A DNA stretch of 64,000 bases. Origin: Corylus avellana (Eukaryota > Streptophyta > Magnoliopsida > Fagales > Betulaceae). The notes below the pieces were generated by a model. The model did not search any database. It was not told the DNA's origin and was given only the letters and a program-made list of their open reading frames with translations. Each line of letters begins with the position of its first letter. The stretch's first letter is position 1. The stretch covers positions 25,050,529-25,114,528 of the forward strand of contig NC_081546.1 in the NCBI RefSeq assembly GCF_901000735.1, written 5' to 3'. Position numbers and translations under genes: made by a program. Shown here one piece after another: positions 14,601 through 27,406 of the stretch.

Positions 14601-17300
14601 ACAGGCTCAAGACTTCTTCTCATTGACTTGTGCCTAAGGACAGGGATATCGAAAAATTCATCTACAAAGAAGTCCCAAGCTGATTGTTTAATGCTTCAAA
14701 GGAACTCAGGTTGCCCCTTGGAACATATCAGTATAAGTATCTTAGTAAAACTACCCTTTGTAATCTAGATATATATTCTCAAAATACATTATGCTTCAAA
14801 ATTTACCAGTGGACAGGATAAGAAGGAGATGATCTACAGACTCCCAACTCCTCTAACACATACAACACTAGACAACTACAATAACATGATGTTTCCTTTG
14901 GATATCCATGGTGAGGATCCTCCTAGGGTGGATTTCCAATCAAAAAACACTGCTCTCAAGGGAACCTTATTCCCAGACAGAGAGTCAAACAAATAGGTCT
15001 AGAGACTCAGGTTGGGTCGATTTGCTCTATTTGACCAGGTAAAGAAACAACCCACAGAACCAAGATCAAATAACCTTGAAGAAATACAACAATCATCACA
15101 ACCAAATACATTGAGAAGGAGGCGCTATCATGAGGTACACGGACATTATAGAATAATCTTACGTCAAACTTCCCCCTCTTAGAGGATTCTAACGAAGCTT
15201 GTCTTCACCTCCATGTAACAATCTAAAGGAATATAACAAGTTAAAAAACAAAGCAAAGACATCCACCTCCCAAATCATGAGCATCTTTGATAAAGCTTAT
15301 AATCCACTGATAGGAAACATTGGATGACTCCAAGTACACTGCCATGGAAGCATCCTTCACACAAGCAATACCACACAAATTTGGGAAAATATCCTTAAGG
15401 ACCTAATCCCCATACCACTTGTCATGTCAGAATTTAACTTTGGAGTCATCTCCCATCTCAAACCTGGTATGACTAGAAAACTCCCTCCAACCCCTCCATA
15501 TATTTTTCCAAAACTCACCTCATATGACCTACAAAACTCATTAGAACACCACCCGCCCTATGAGCTGTCATATTTAGAATCTACTACAACTCCCTACAAG
15601 GCCTCTCTATCAAGCACATAGCACCAGAGCTATTTCTCCAAAAGAGCATGAACCTCATACAATCAAATTTCGTATCCCCAACTCTCCCTCACCAATCAAA
15701 GAGCAAACCTTGGACCAGCTTACCAGGTAAAATTTGAACTCATCACCCAGCTCACCCCATAAGAAATCTCGTTGTAGCTTCTCTATGTGATTAGCAATAC
15801 CAAATAGAAGGGGGAAAAGAAGCCAGAAATATGTTGACAAATTGGACAATGTACTATTTATTAAGGTAATCCTTCCACCCTTAGACAAGTACATACTCTT
15901 CCACCGGGCTGAACAATGCTCAATCTTTTCAATAATGCCACCCCAAATAGATTTGGCCCTAAAAGAAGCTTCCAATGGAAGGCCAAGATACTTCATAGGC
16001 AAAGAAGACACCGTGCATCTTAGAATATTGACCAAACCATCAACATAGGAACCAATTCTGACTTAGGTTAATTTTCAAATCGGAGACATCTTCAAAGCAT
16101 AAGAATAAGGCACGCAGATAGCGAAGATGTTATAAGTGCAAAAATGTAGGGTGTCATCCACAAATAGAAGGGAAATATGAATCGCACTAGAGTTCCTAGA
16201 CCCCACAAAAAAGCCTAAGAGGAAGCCCCCCATCTACAGTAGTTGATAGCATTTTACTTAGAGCCTCCATAACTACGACAAATAGTAATGGAAATAAAGT
16301 ATCGCCCTATCTTAGTCCATGCAAGCTATTGAAGAAACCAAAGAGAGTGCCATTCATCAAAACAGAAAAGCCACCAAAGAAATACAATGTGCTATCCAAT
16401 TACAACTTTTCTCCCCAAAACCACACGTCCTAAGTATAATAAAAACTCCCAATTAATATGATCGTAGGCCTTCTCAAGATCCAATTTGTAAAGTACACCT
16501 GGCTCACCATATCTGATTCTACTATCCAAAAATTCATTTGTTATAAGAACAGAATCTAGGGTATGCCTACCCCTAACAAACGCATTCTGGGGCTTCAAAA
16601 TAATCTTCCCTACAACTATTTTCAATCTAGTGGCTAAGACTTTGGCAATTATCTTATCTTCTAGACTCCACTCGCTAGGCTAATTGGTCAAAAATATTTA
16701 ACATTAATAACCCAGGGTTTCTTTGGAATGAGAGCAATGAAAGTAGCAATGTTAGAATTCTTTAAATTTTAATGTAAGAATACTTGACAATGTCAAGTCT
16801 TGAGAGAAGAATTTGATTGATGTAATTGAATCCAAAGTATGGTGCGCTACATATTGCACTATTGCAATACTGTTCATATTCTGTGCAATTTCATTTATTC
16901 CATGTCTCAAAAAACATTCACTTTACCCCCATTCATGCTCTTGCCTTGCTTGGCGGCCCTTTTACACCTAGGCTTAATTACCTTAGAGCTGTAAAGCACC
17001 TTGAGCCTTTAATGATACTACTGAATGACAGAATTTAAATGGGCTCTCAAAATTAAAATTAATAAAACCAGGCAAAGTCTACATACAATTGTAATGATAT
17101 GGAGTAAATCTAACCTGTGGAAGTTCAAAAAAGTGTTCCATAAATATGACATTTGATCACCCAATGAATGAAAAGAGTTCAATAAATCACCCCTTGATAA
17201 GAAGCGAAGCAATTGCTCACTCCGAAAATCGAGAGTACCATTTGCTTTCTGTTCAAGAATAGAAGAAATTATTAAGCAAACATTTAAAAACAAAAAAAAA

Positions 17301-17337
<37 letters not shown>

Positions 17338-20300
17338 AAAAACAAAAAAACAAAAACAAAAACAGAAACAGAAACAGAAACAAAAAACAAAAAACCAAAA
17401 GAACTTGCAAAATAGAATCAACAATACTCTGCTTGATAAAATTAAGTAAGGACCTCAAAACCATTTTGTGGCTTGCCTTGTGCTGAAACTTCTCCATCTA
17501 CAGCACCCGGATTTGCTTGCACGACAGAATCAAACAACTTCATATCATCCATTTTGGATATAAAATCAGTCAAATCAATAGGTCTGTCAATTGCTCGGCT
17601 AAGTTTTAGTAGCTCTTCAAGCAGAGTGTCACGAGCAGTTAATAATGCTTTAACAAGCATGACCTCTTTTAAATCTACAGAAGCCACCTGACCCAATGCC
17701 TAGCCAATCACAAATTTCAGCTGTCAATACGTGAAAGACCAGTCTTTAAAGAAGCAGTAGCAAACAATCATAAGTGAATAAAATAAAATGTGCAAGCACC
17801 TCCATACTGGCAGATGAAAGTACAGTTCTACAAAATTTGACTATTCAGATTTACTTATAAGTTCCTACTCCTTTTGGCATCGGGCATAAAGCCATAGCTA
17901 GTACAACAAGTTTCTACCTTAACAAAGCTTCATCTTTATTTTTTCCCCACCAATATCATACAAACACAACACAGGTGCAGGGTATGATGGTGTTATGTGA
18001 AGCTCTTATATCACCTTGGCCATGACTCCTGATCTTATGTGGAGGAGTTCCTAATGATTTCTCATTGGTTTCTAATTACTTTTATTTTATCATGATGATG
18101 CAAAATAAACTTCAATTGTAAGGTTTCATCCAAAGTCAAACCTATTGCTTATGCAGATATTACTAATATGCTAAGAACAATAGGACAAAAACTAAATCTA
18201 CAATTGAGGTTTTGATAAGGGAGAATGCTCCTCGATACTCTTGCCGTGACATGCATGCCCAGCTGGCGTGATTGAGTGAGGAACTTGACTGAGCGATTGA
18301 AAAGTTGGACACGGTCATGGGTCATACTAAGACGGGGCTTATTGCTAGCCCAGTGGAGATAGAAGAGTTGGGGCTGAAGCCTGGCCCAACTTCTATAGCC
18401 TCGTCTAATGCGTTAAGGCTCAATCCCTCGTTGGTGGGTCAAACAAAAGAACCGAATATTAGACATCCGACCCACCCTTTCGTGGAGGTAAAATCGCAGG
18501 TCGGGCCTATGCTGTTTCGGGGATGGACTTGAGTACTAGCATGGACAAAGAAAATGCAGTTCTAAGCTCCTATGGGGGTGACAATGCTCTTAAGTCTAAG
18601 TGCTTCACTGGTGGGTTCTATAGAAGATGCCGTGCAGTTGAGCAATAAGGGAAAAGGAATTATGGAGGTCAAAGGTGGTAGCACTAGTGCCATTGGTGCT
18701 CTATCTAAGGTCTTGCCAGAGGATGCCCAACTGCACCAACACATACAATCCTCAAACTCAGATTTTGCCAGTGATCTTGCATAGACGGAAGCGCCCATAA
18801 CTGGGCTACCGATAGTCAGTTATGTCAGTTTCTCTGTTGATGGTTCTTGTTTTGGAAGTTCATCAAGTTTGGGCAGGACGTCTGCATCTGTATCTGAAGG
18901 TGACCCAATCGCAAATGGAAACCTTTTGGGTTCGGGTGGCTTCGAGACAAAAACCATGACCACACTGTTGGACAGCTTTGTTGATGAGGTAATCTCTATT
19001 CATTCGGACTCTTCTAATAGGAAGTGGTGGTTAAAAGGGGGAAAGGATCTTGTTGGGAGTGTCTCTGCCTCCGTCGGTGGGTCAAGAGAATAAGGATAAG
19101 GAAAGTGGGTTGCTTGCCAAGGTGGGTGATGCAAGTTGTTTGGGTGGAAACTATTGTACTAGTTTGGATGGGCTTGATGTGTGTTGTGCTGAAGGGAATG
19201 GTCTGTCAGGCAAAGAACTGGTGCTTTGCACTAGGGAGGAACCCTTTATTTGTGAGCCTCTGGGTTGTTGTCCTCCTAGTGTGTTTGCCAAACCTGAGTA
19301 TTTAGGGCCAATAGCTTCAAGTTGGGTCTTGCAGAAGGTGAAGGACAACCGCCATTATGCTGGTCTATCACGTGATGAGGTGTTTGAGGGGGAACTAATG
19401 GCATTGTTTACAGCCACTAAAGTGAGTAATAACTGCGGAGGATTGGCTTCCAAATCCAAATCTGTCACCAGAAGTAAAAGAGAATTAAAAAGATTGTCCT
19501 ACACCATTACGTATGATTCTACATATGGCAATTCCAGCCGAAGCAAAACGAAGGGGGAGGGGTATCTCGGTTTGTCCATGAAGCCTAAATTGTTATCTTG
19601 GAATGTAAGACGGTTAAACGAGGGGGAGAAGCACCTTAGAGTTAGAAATTTGCACAGAGATTCGAAGGCAGATGTTATTTGTCCTCGGGATACTAAGATG
19701 GAGCTTATGTCATGTAGTATTGTGCGTAGTTTATGGGGATGCAGTCATATAGATTTGCATTGATTAGACTAAGGGAGGCATCCAGTGCTATATTGCTTAT
19801 GTGGGATAGGAGGGTGGTGGAAAAAATCGAAAAGTGCATGGGTGAATTTTCGGTTGCCATTCTTTAAAAAATGTCGAAGATCAATTTCCTTTGGCTTTTG
19901 CGGGTATTTTATGGTCCTAATGCCAATTGTGATAGAAGGCTTTTATGGGATGAATTGGTTGGTTTGCTCAAGTTGGTGGGACTTACCCTGATGCATTGGA
20001 GGGGATTTGAATGTCACTCTCATTAGGTGCGGTTTTCTGTTTTGGTGAACGGCACTCCAATGGGTGTTTTTAGTAGCTCCCTTGGCTTTAGACAAGAAAA
20101 CCTATTGCCTACCTTTTTGTTCGTTATTGTTATGGAGGCGTTAGATAATATGGTTTCTACTATAGTGAATGGGGGTCTTTCATCAGGCTTCTTAGTGGGA
20201 TATAGGAGTGATGATGCCATCAATATTTCTCACATTTTGTTTGTGAAAGACAGATTTTTTGCGGGGCAAATCCGGATCATCCTTGCAACTTGTGTTGTTT

Positions 20301-23300
20301 GTTTTTATGCTTTGATGCAGTTACAAGTTTAAGGATTAACCTGGCTAAGTCAAAGTTGGTCCCCATTGGCAATGTCATTAATGTTGAAGGTATGTCCCCA
20401 AGAGGTAGCTCAATCGGCTGAGACTACACTTAATGAAGTGGAGGTTACTAGTTCGAATCCCCCTCCCCTCTCTTATGCGGACATGTCAAAAAAAAAAAAA
20501 ATTAATGTTGAAGGTTTGTCTAGCATTTTGGGTTGCGGGGTATCTTCTTTGCCTATGAAATACGTAGGTCTTCTATTAAGAGCATCGTTTAAGGCCAAAT
20601 GTATTTGGGACGACATTATTGAGAAGATCTGCTTGGCAGGACGGAGGAGGATGTACTTGTCAAAGGGTTGGAGTGTTACACTGATTAAAAGCACTTTATC
20701 TAATCTGCCTACTTACTTCATATCTCTTTTTCCCCTATCAGTTGGTGTTGCCAATTGCATCAAGAAGTTGCAGGGGATTTTTGGTGGGGTGGTACTAGTG
20801 AAGAATTCAAATTCCACTTGGTTAGCTGGCCTAGGGTGAGTACTCTGGTCTCTTAAGTTGGGTTGGGGGTCCAAAATTTACTTGTACCGAGTTCTTTTGG
20901 GAAAATGGATTTGGTACTATGCTCATGAGAGAGCGGCCTTATGGAAGGTGGTTGTGGATTCTAAGTATGGAAATGTGTGGAGTGGGTGGCGTTCAAATGA
21001 GGTCCATGGGACGTACGGTGTAGGGCTTTAGAAAAATATCAAGAGTTTGGGGGAGCTCTCTAGGCATACTAGAATTGAGGTGGGTGATGGCTCCAAAATT
21101 TGGTTATGGCATGACGTGTGGTGTGGGGATCAAGCCCTTAAGATAGTTTTTCCGAACTAGTTCAATATTGCACGTTTTAAGGTAAGTTATCGTGGCAGAC
21201 CATTTGAAGCTTTCTAGTGCCACTCATCAATGAAATGTTAACTTTCTGAGAGCGGCTCACAATTGGGAGATGGATCACCATACCTCGTTCTTCAATTTGT
21301 TGCATTCCTTCATATTGAGACAAGGTGGTGAAGACAAGTTTTGTTGGGTTCCTTCCAAGAGAGGGTTGTTCGACATCAAATTATACTAAAATGTCCTTGT
21401 TCCCCCTAATAGTACTCATTTCCCTTGGAGGAGTATTGGGCGTAATAAGGTTCCCTTGAAAGTGGCATTTTTGCTTGATCGGCCTCATTAAGGAAGATTC
21501 TTACCATGGATTAATTTAAGGAAGCAGCATGTCATTGTGATTGATTGGTGTTGCATGTGTAAGAAGAGTAGGGAGTCTGTGGATCATCTTCTACTCAATT
21601 TTGAGATTGCCTGTGCTATTTGGAACACTATCTTTAACAATGTAGGGCTAGCTTGAGTTATTCCTAGTCGAGTGGTAGACCTGTTTGCTTGTTGGAAAAT
21701 GCCAAGTGGTAAGCCTCAGATTGATGTCATATAGAAGATGATACCATCTTGCCTAATGTGGTGTCTTTGGGAAAGAAACGGTTGGAGATTTCAAGACCAT
21801 GAGAGAACATCGGTGGAATTAAAGGCTTTAATCTTTAAGGCACTTTACCATTGGGTTGCTACTGCTTTTGACTTTAATATTTTTAGCTTTCATATTTTTC
21901 TAAATCTTTTTTCTTCTTCTAATTAGGTGTCTCTTGTATACATCTAGAGTACCTGGTTTGTGCATTTGCGCTTTTTAATGAATGTTTGATTACTTATAAA
22001 AAAAAAACTAAAGCTGTACTATAAATACAATTTAAAATAACAAGCACATCAAATCTCATGCACATATATACTGCATAAGCACATCCACCAATATCAGCAC
22101 AACACATTGATAGCAAACATCTATTGTCATCATGGAATAGATCGACCAAACCCATAATAAACTTGGAAAAATACGCAAAGGACAAAAAAAACATACAAAA
22201 TGCTAACTGATACGCACGAGCAAAGGCAAGAAGAGATATGTTGCCATGAGCTAGGTAAAGGTTTTAGTCAAATAAATAAAATGTGCGAGAACATACTTGA
22301 TTCGACCCAGCAAAACTGTCACCAGCATCATCTTTAGCAGTGCCGGAATCACTGAAATAATTCAACTGACCAGGTTACTTCAACAAATAAAGAGTGCATA
22401 AGGATTAGTTCAGAACCAAAATGTATAACAGTGAACCATCCAAAAACAAACAAACGGGTAAAAAATGGAATGTGACAGTGACCAGGTTATCTATTTTAGA
22501 AACGAGAATACGTGACAAACCTGGGTACCTTCGGTGGGGATGTGGAAGAACCAAATTTCAGTAGACTGGTGTGTATGCTTACATCAACAAGCACAGCATG
22601 GAAAGCATCAAAATGAACAGGGCAATAAGAATGCAACCCTACAAGAGCTTTAGGAGGAATTCGAAACTCATGCACAGCAGCAGGAAAAGCATCAAGAAAA
22701 GCCCGCATCTCAGACCTATGCAAATGAATTATAATCACCATCAACGTTAATTTCCAATTGAATTTCGAGCATAACTAAGCAGGGAAAAAAATCAGACTAT
22801 TATATACTTTCAACTGACCCTTTTTCTATTGCTGGAACATACATAAGCTCAAACTTCAATATAACCGCCGATGTGGGTGGACCCTGCAAAATAGCCAAGA
22901 CATGATTTGAACAGATTCATACTAGAGGCCAAAAGGAACAAGATACAATTAACCAGATATAACAATCAAATACGTCTTTTTCTTTTTCTAATAGAGTGGA
23001 GTCAAAGATTTTTCAAAGCTAAGCTTCATGTAGATAAAAACTACTGCTCAGACGAGCAAATGATTGATATCCAAAGACAAAAACTATAACATCCTCAAGA
23101 GGGCTGACAGGGGGTTTGGCTAAGTAGGTATCAACATCGCTGCACACAAATTAAGAACTCTTCTCACTAAATGGAGATTAGCCGACTCAAGATGCCGACC
23201 TTGATAACAGGGATGCTAGTGCCATTGAGATCATCTATTTGAGGTAGCAAATAGTTGAGGAGAATCCCACCCTCTAATTATTCTCTTATCCCACACAAAC

Positions 23301-24775
23301 ACAGAGGAAGGTGCGTGTGTGCGCGCGTGCGCACACACAAACCTGAAATTATATTTGATTCTTGAAGTGAATCTCATCCTCCATTTTTTATCACAAAACA
23401 CACAGAGATTGAAGCACTACCTCATGTCCACCAAGAGATAGATTGAACGAGATCAAGATTGATAAAAGAACATCCTGTCTTGCATACTTGATCCGGAAAG
23501 GCTGTGTTGAGAAACTGTTGTCTGTGTCATCAATCCTCCATACTCCATATATATCATCAGAACCCAGATCAGGAGCTGCAACTCAAACAAATTTTACTAC
23601 CTCTTAGTCCTTGGCTCATCTAAAAAAAAAACACATAAAAGGGTCCAAAGCTAGCATAAAATTTTCCATTTAAGTGAAACAAAAATAAGTTCAAGCCTGA
23701 ACAACAATAGAATGTAAAGTATCTAATACATCAAAATCATTGAAAGTTGTTTAAATTTCTTGAACTACTTGCAAATATTCTGGAGCAGCCATGAACTTCA
23801 TAATGGGTACGCGGAACTGAATCTCGTGTATCATAGAATCTACATGCTTACATAAAATAAAATACAAAAAATAAAGACACTCTTAGTCAAAATGGAGGAA
23901 TTAAACAAAATATCTGACAAAGGTGTTGTAATTGAAGTTAGTGTGGCTAGATATGAAATCACATGTCGGCTTTTTAATGATATCAAATGCCATAGTTTCA
24001 AGTTTTAATTCAAAGAACGACCACCTTCACAATATAACAGAAGACGCTACAATTGTCTATGTCATGTCAGGTTAATTAATTAGCAATATAGCTTAATCTT
24101 GAATAAACAAAGCCATCGGCCTATTGTATAAACTGAAATGTTCACATTTGAGCCTTAGAAAAAGTTCTTTTGTAACATATACTTGCAATTCAGGTGGGCT
24201 TGCAAATCACTCATACATACACACACCCATATCATAGATGTCTGTATGTATATTCTTTTTTTTCTTCCATTTGATAAGCAATTCACTGAACTAATAAATA
24301 AAAAATTTCATAATATCCATGCTCATATTGAAAAAAAGGCGGGGGGAAATCAAAACCAGACATGTAATTAATAAAAGCAGAGAAAAGCTACTATAACTCC
24401 TATAGAGCACCTTCATATTGAACAACTCTTGCTGGAGTTCCCAAAGAAGTATACTCACTGTCTTCCCATCTGATGCTAATCTTAATTTGATACCATCTGA
24501 ACAAACAAAAACCCAATGAGCAAAGGAGTAACCCATCTTAGAAATCTATTTACGTAAACAAATAAATTAAATATAAGTGAGGAATTAACAAACACATACC
24601 CTTGTTGGAAAAGGTCAAGATTGTGAAACCTATGAATGTAAATGGCAATTTCCTGTACAGTATCCAACATAGTCACCGGCTTAACCCTAGACGGGTGGGG
24701 CTTTGCATCAGGCAACCTCTTTGTTGACCAACTCTTCTGATTCAGACCAACGAACCATCCCAAATGCCGAAACAT
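11700..24775 (-). CDS. FAM135-like putative serine esterase (DUF3657 + DUF676), complete, 15 exons
   Basis: Minus-strand exons: 24775-24600, 24496-24411, 23575-23421, 22883-22819, 22715-22521, 22351-22297, 17699-17454, 17248-17115, 14515-14326, 14225-14166, 14079-13825, 13408-13150, 13072-12867, 12718-12668, 11990-11700. The phases give one 807-aa frame. The N-terminal DUF3657 region starts at about residue 55 ([20 protein letters not shown]). The C-terminal alpha/beta-hydrolase domain holds FVHGFQ (534-539), the nucleophile elbow GHSIG (612-616, Ser614), a likely acid Asp712 in [12 protein letters not shown], and a likely His785 near the C-terminus. The family is predicted to hydrolyse lipid or other esters, but its substrate is unknown. 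Intron 11 uses a GC donor (CAG|GCAAGT). Introns 7 (4.6 kb) and 8 (2.6 kb) are swollen by LINEs. No signal peptide or membrane segment is evident. Confidence 0.92.
13517..13556. repeat. Perfect 16-bp inverted repeat with 8-nt loop
   Basis: ACGATGTACTGTACCA, loop CTTTCCTA, then the exact inverse TGGTACAGTACATCGT, inside intron 11 of the esterase gene. The stem is mismatch-free. Confidence 0.9.
14790..16720 (-). mobile_element. Decayed L1-type LINE (reverse transcriptase), sense in esterase intron 8
   Basis: Reading the minus strand, reverse-transcriptase blocks follow in order. The first is at about 16625-16440 ([13 protein letters not shown], then [18 protein letters not shown]). The palm and thumb are at about 16380-15655, with [21 protein letters not shown] and [21 protein letters not shown] zinc-knuckle-type RVT tail follows at about 15640-14790. 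Stops and frameshifts break every block, so it is dead. The endonuclease part and a poly(A) tail are not found. It lies on the same strand as its host gene, unlike the LINE in intron 7. Confidence 0.85.
17291..17396. repeat. A-rich (CAAAA)n-like low-complexity tract
   Basis: About 105 bp of AAAACAAAAC-type repeats in esterase intron 7/exon 8 surroundings, between the exons at 17454 and 17248. On the transcribed strand it is a T/G tract upstream of the exon 8 acceptor. Confidence 0.9.
18200..22008 (+). mobile_element. Decayed L1-type LINE, antisense in esterase intron 7
   Basis: The element runs antisense to the host gene. An ORF1-like region is at about 18300-19560. The AP-endonuclease start is at about 19576 ([20 protein letters not shown]). 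A frameshifted endonuclease continues to about 20020. The reverse transcriptase then begins abruptly in its middle ([16 protein letters not shown]) at about 20027 and continues past 20520 ([19 protein letters not shown]). A zf-RVT-like part lies at 20880-21800. The 3' end is the typical plant L1 tail (TTTTTAATGAATGTTTG...TACTTATAAAAA) closing near 22008. AAAAACTAAA flanks both ends (about 18189 and 22002) and may be the target-site duplication, though it overlaps the A-tail. Many stops and frameshifts show it is dead. Confidence 0.85.
20392..20500 (+). mobile_element. tRNA-derived SINE nested in the LINE
   Basis: The 109-bp insert has a pol III A-box-like GGTAGCTCAATCGGCTGAG near 20404 and a B-box AGTTCGAATCC at 20450-20460. 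It ends in GACATGTC plus an A-tail. It is flanked by a perfect 15-bp target-site duplication, ATTAATGTTGAAGGT, at 20377-20391 and 20501-20515. It interrupts the LINE reverse-transcriptase frame, so it is younger than the LINE. It is a SINE rather than a tRNA gene because it cannot fold as a complete cloverleaf and is tailed. Confidence 0.92.
23311..23339. repeat. Alternating purine-pyrimidine GT/GC/CA tract
   Basis: GTGCGTGTGTGCGCGCGTGC continues into GCACACACA, giving an unbroken alternating tract of about 29 bp in esterase intron 3. Confidence 0.9.
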
Positions 24776-25801
24776 ACGTAACCCACTTTTGATAAAACTT
24801 GCATCACTTCTTCAAGCAATATTAGTTACAAATATTACCTCCCATCCAAATCTCTGTATTTCCTTTCTAGAGCCCATAATTCTGAACTAAATCAGATGAA
24901 CAGTTTCAATCCTCAATTCACTGAGACACCAGAATTTCACAACAGACCACAGAAACTCTCTCTCCGCCCTATGAATCTTCTCTTATAAGTTCTCAATCTT
25001 CAAAATGATAAGAAACTTCTTGAACTGAAAGGAAGTTTGTGATATAATCAGGTGCAAGTGTGAAAAACCAAGGTACTTATGAGAGTGAAAAAAATTTCAA
25101 AAGCTATGTTTTGGTTATTTGAAGAAAGCATGATTTTAATTTATTTCCAAGATTAAATACATCAAATGCAGCTTATCATTACACATTTACGCTAAAACGA
25201 AAGTCAAAAGATACATATAGCAATCAAGAAACATTTAACACTCCTTCATGATGCACAATCCACATTATTTTCTGAAAAAATTTTACACTTCTCAATCAGG
25301 AAAAACCACCACTTGCACACCCAGCGCTCACAAATTCATGGTGGGTTGGGTTTCTTTAATACATATCTTCGCACATATTCGACTTTCTTTACAAAGAAAA
25401 GCCAGTAGAAGAAAGGTAGAGGACTACTAAATCCTCCTTATTGACTGCCCTTAAGGCACCCATGCATGCAATTATGGTGCAAAAACCCTCCAAGCCTCGG
25501 AACCCATCAGTGAAATTTTCAGTAAAAGTGGTTGTTGTTCTATCATTCTTATCAGCATTAATCCCACATTACTAACTGCCTCCAATTTAAACTCCAAACC
25601 CATCACACAGAATTAACAGCTCAATCATCTGCAACCCAAGTCTCAAACTATTACACATTCAAAATTTTCGCTATTAGATGGCATTCCAATTTTTCCAAAG
25701 CTAAAAGGGAAAACAATGCGACAAAGCAATACAAGAATTACGAGAAATACAAACGGTATTAGACAGTAAAACAGACACTTGTTATTATCTGTGGAGCATA
25801 C

Positions 25802-26250
25802 CACGTGGAGATCTGCTATTCGTGGGAGAGCTTGAAGCTTTTGTCGCTAGGGTTCGTAGGTTGCTCAGGTTGAGGGTGCAGAGGAGCGAGATTTCTCTTG
25901 TGAAAAGGAGAAGGAAAAGGAGCTGTACGATCGTACAAAAATACGCTGGTCTTTTTTGTTTACTTTTTAGTCTTTTTCTTTTCGAATGTGTCATTTACGA
26001 TGATGTCCCTAGCGACAGAGGCCTGTCTGTGTATTCGGTCTGGGGTAAGATCGGGTGTGGGTTTTGGAGCACAGCCAGCTCAAACCCACTGGATGTTATG
26101 ATTTTAGCGCGTTTCGGCCTTCTCGGGCCGCCAGCAAAAGGAGGCTCCCAACGGACAAGTTTTGGGCCCATCATAAATGGGCCTGGGGATGATACAGCAT
26201 TCGGGTTTTTGACAGGAATGAATTTAAGCGATGTTTGCCAAGTGTAATGA
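25802..26250 (-). promoter_or_regulatory. Probable 5' leader exon and promoter of the DUF676 esterase
   Basis: About 1 kb upstream of the esterase ATG, the minus strand carries a leader-like segment with AACCCTAGCGACAAAAGC, ending at a plausible donor (CCACGTG|GTATGC at 25802/25801). This suggests a first non-coding exon. Further upstream, TTTGGGCCCATC at about 26161 and ATGGGCCTG at about 26178 match TGGGCC/TGGGCY site II-type elements common in plant housekeeping promoters. The open frames here on both strands (for example 25822-26247) are judged non-coding. Confidence 0.5.
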
Positions 26251-27243
26251 AATTTGCTTTGAAAAGTGTTTTTTATTTGATGGAAGTTGGGAAGTATTGT
26301 AGGTGAGATCCACATAATAAAATCATTTAGTAAAAATTTTAGTATTTAATCTTTTAAAAGAACAAATTATTAAAAATATTTATTTTAAGAAAACACATAT
26401 TTATATTTTCAAGTGTGAATGTTGACTTTTTATTTATTTTATTTTATTTTTAAATAGAAGTTGTTGCGTACGTACCTTTAAATTTTTATTTTTTTATTTT
26501 TTTTTATTTTTTTTTTTGGAATTGCACCTTTGAATTCTTTGAGGATTGCATTGATTCAAACTCTTTTGTGTGGTCAGGTCGAGAGGCCGCACAACCACCT
26601 CTATTTTGTTTGGGAATTAGGATTCTCTTGAATTCATTTGAAGTAGATAATATCTTAATTAGTTATATTTAAAGAGTATTTTTGCAATCTTAAAAAGTGA
26701 AAAGACAAAAATACTCCTCCAATATAATTAACTGGATATTATCCAATTCAAATGCACAGAAGAAAATCATGTTCCCTTGTTTGGTGATCGTGTAGCCACC
26801 CTTCACCTTCGTTAAGGGTGTCATAACGCCATCTCTATAATTTTATTTTTTTTTTTTCATTTTTTTTTTGTAAGTAACAAGTTAGACCCCACTCTACACC
26901 TAAAAAATAAGCATATATTTTCTTAAACTATTTCTATAAGAAGATGTGAAAAGTTTGTGTATTGTGTTTTATTTTTTGAAAAGTAATTTGTTTGGATAAC
27001 TTTGTTTTAAGAAAATATGGCTTTGTTGTGAGGGTGTCGTGAGCCCATGCCATCTCTTTATTATTATTTTTATTTTTTATTTTTAAGTAACAAGTTAGGC
27101 TCCACTCTACACTTGAAAAATTAAGTATATATTTTTAAAACTTTTATAAAAAAGCAAAAAATAAAAAATAAAATTGTGTGTGTGTGTGTGTTTTTTTTTT
27201 TTAAGTATTTTGTTTCATAACTAAAGTATACGTTTTGAGAAAT

Positions 27244-27406
27244 GCTAGGTGTTCTTCTAGCGTTTTTCTGGTGTCCTCCCAATTGTGATGTGATTTTTAA
27301 AATCACCAATAGATTAAAAGTCAATAATGATAATCTCAAATTCAACGATAATTTTAAAAGTCACATCATAATTGGAAAGATACCAGGAGAACACTAGAAG
27401 AACATA
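27244..27406. mobile_element. Foldback MITE (GCTAGGTGTTCTT family)
   Basis: The left arm, GTTCTTCTAGCGTTTTTCTG, with CCAATTGTGATGTGA further in, pairs with the right arm, TCACATCATAATTGG and ACACTAGAAGAAC. About 160 bp, non-coding. Confidence 0.75.

Noticed and set aside
20401..20460. Possible tRNA gene (A and B box)
   Set aside because: Only the 5' half resembles a tRNA. It is A-tailed and bounded by a target-site duplication, and a second degenerate copy exists, so it is a SINE.
25822..26247. 141-codon open frame on the plus strand
   Set aside because: It overlaps the esterase leader and promoter in antisense, with no recognisable domain, and ends in promoter-like GGGCC-rich sequence.
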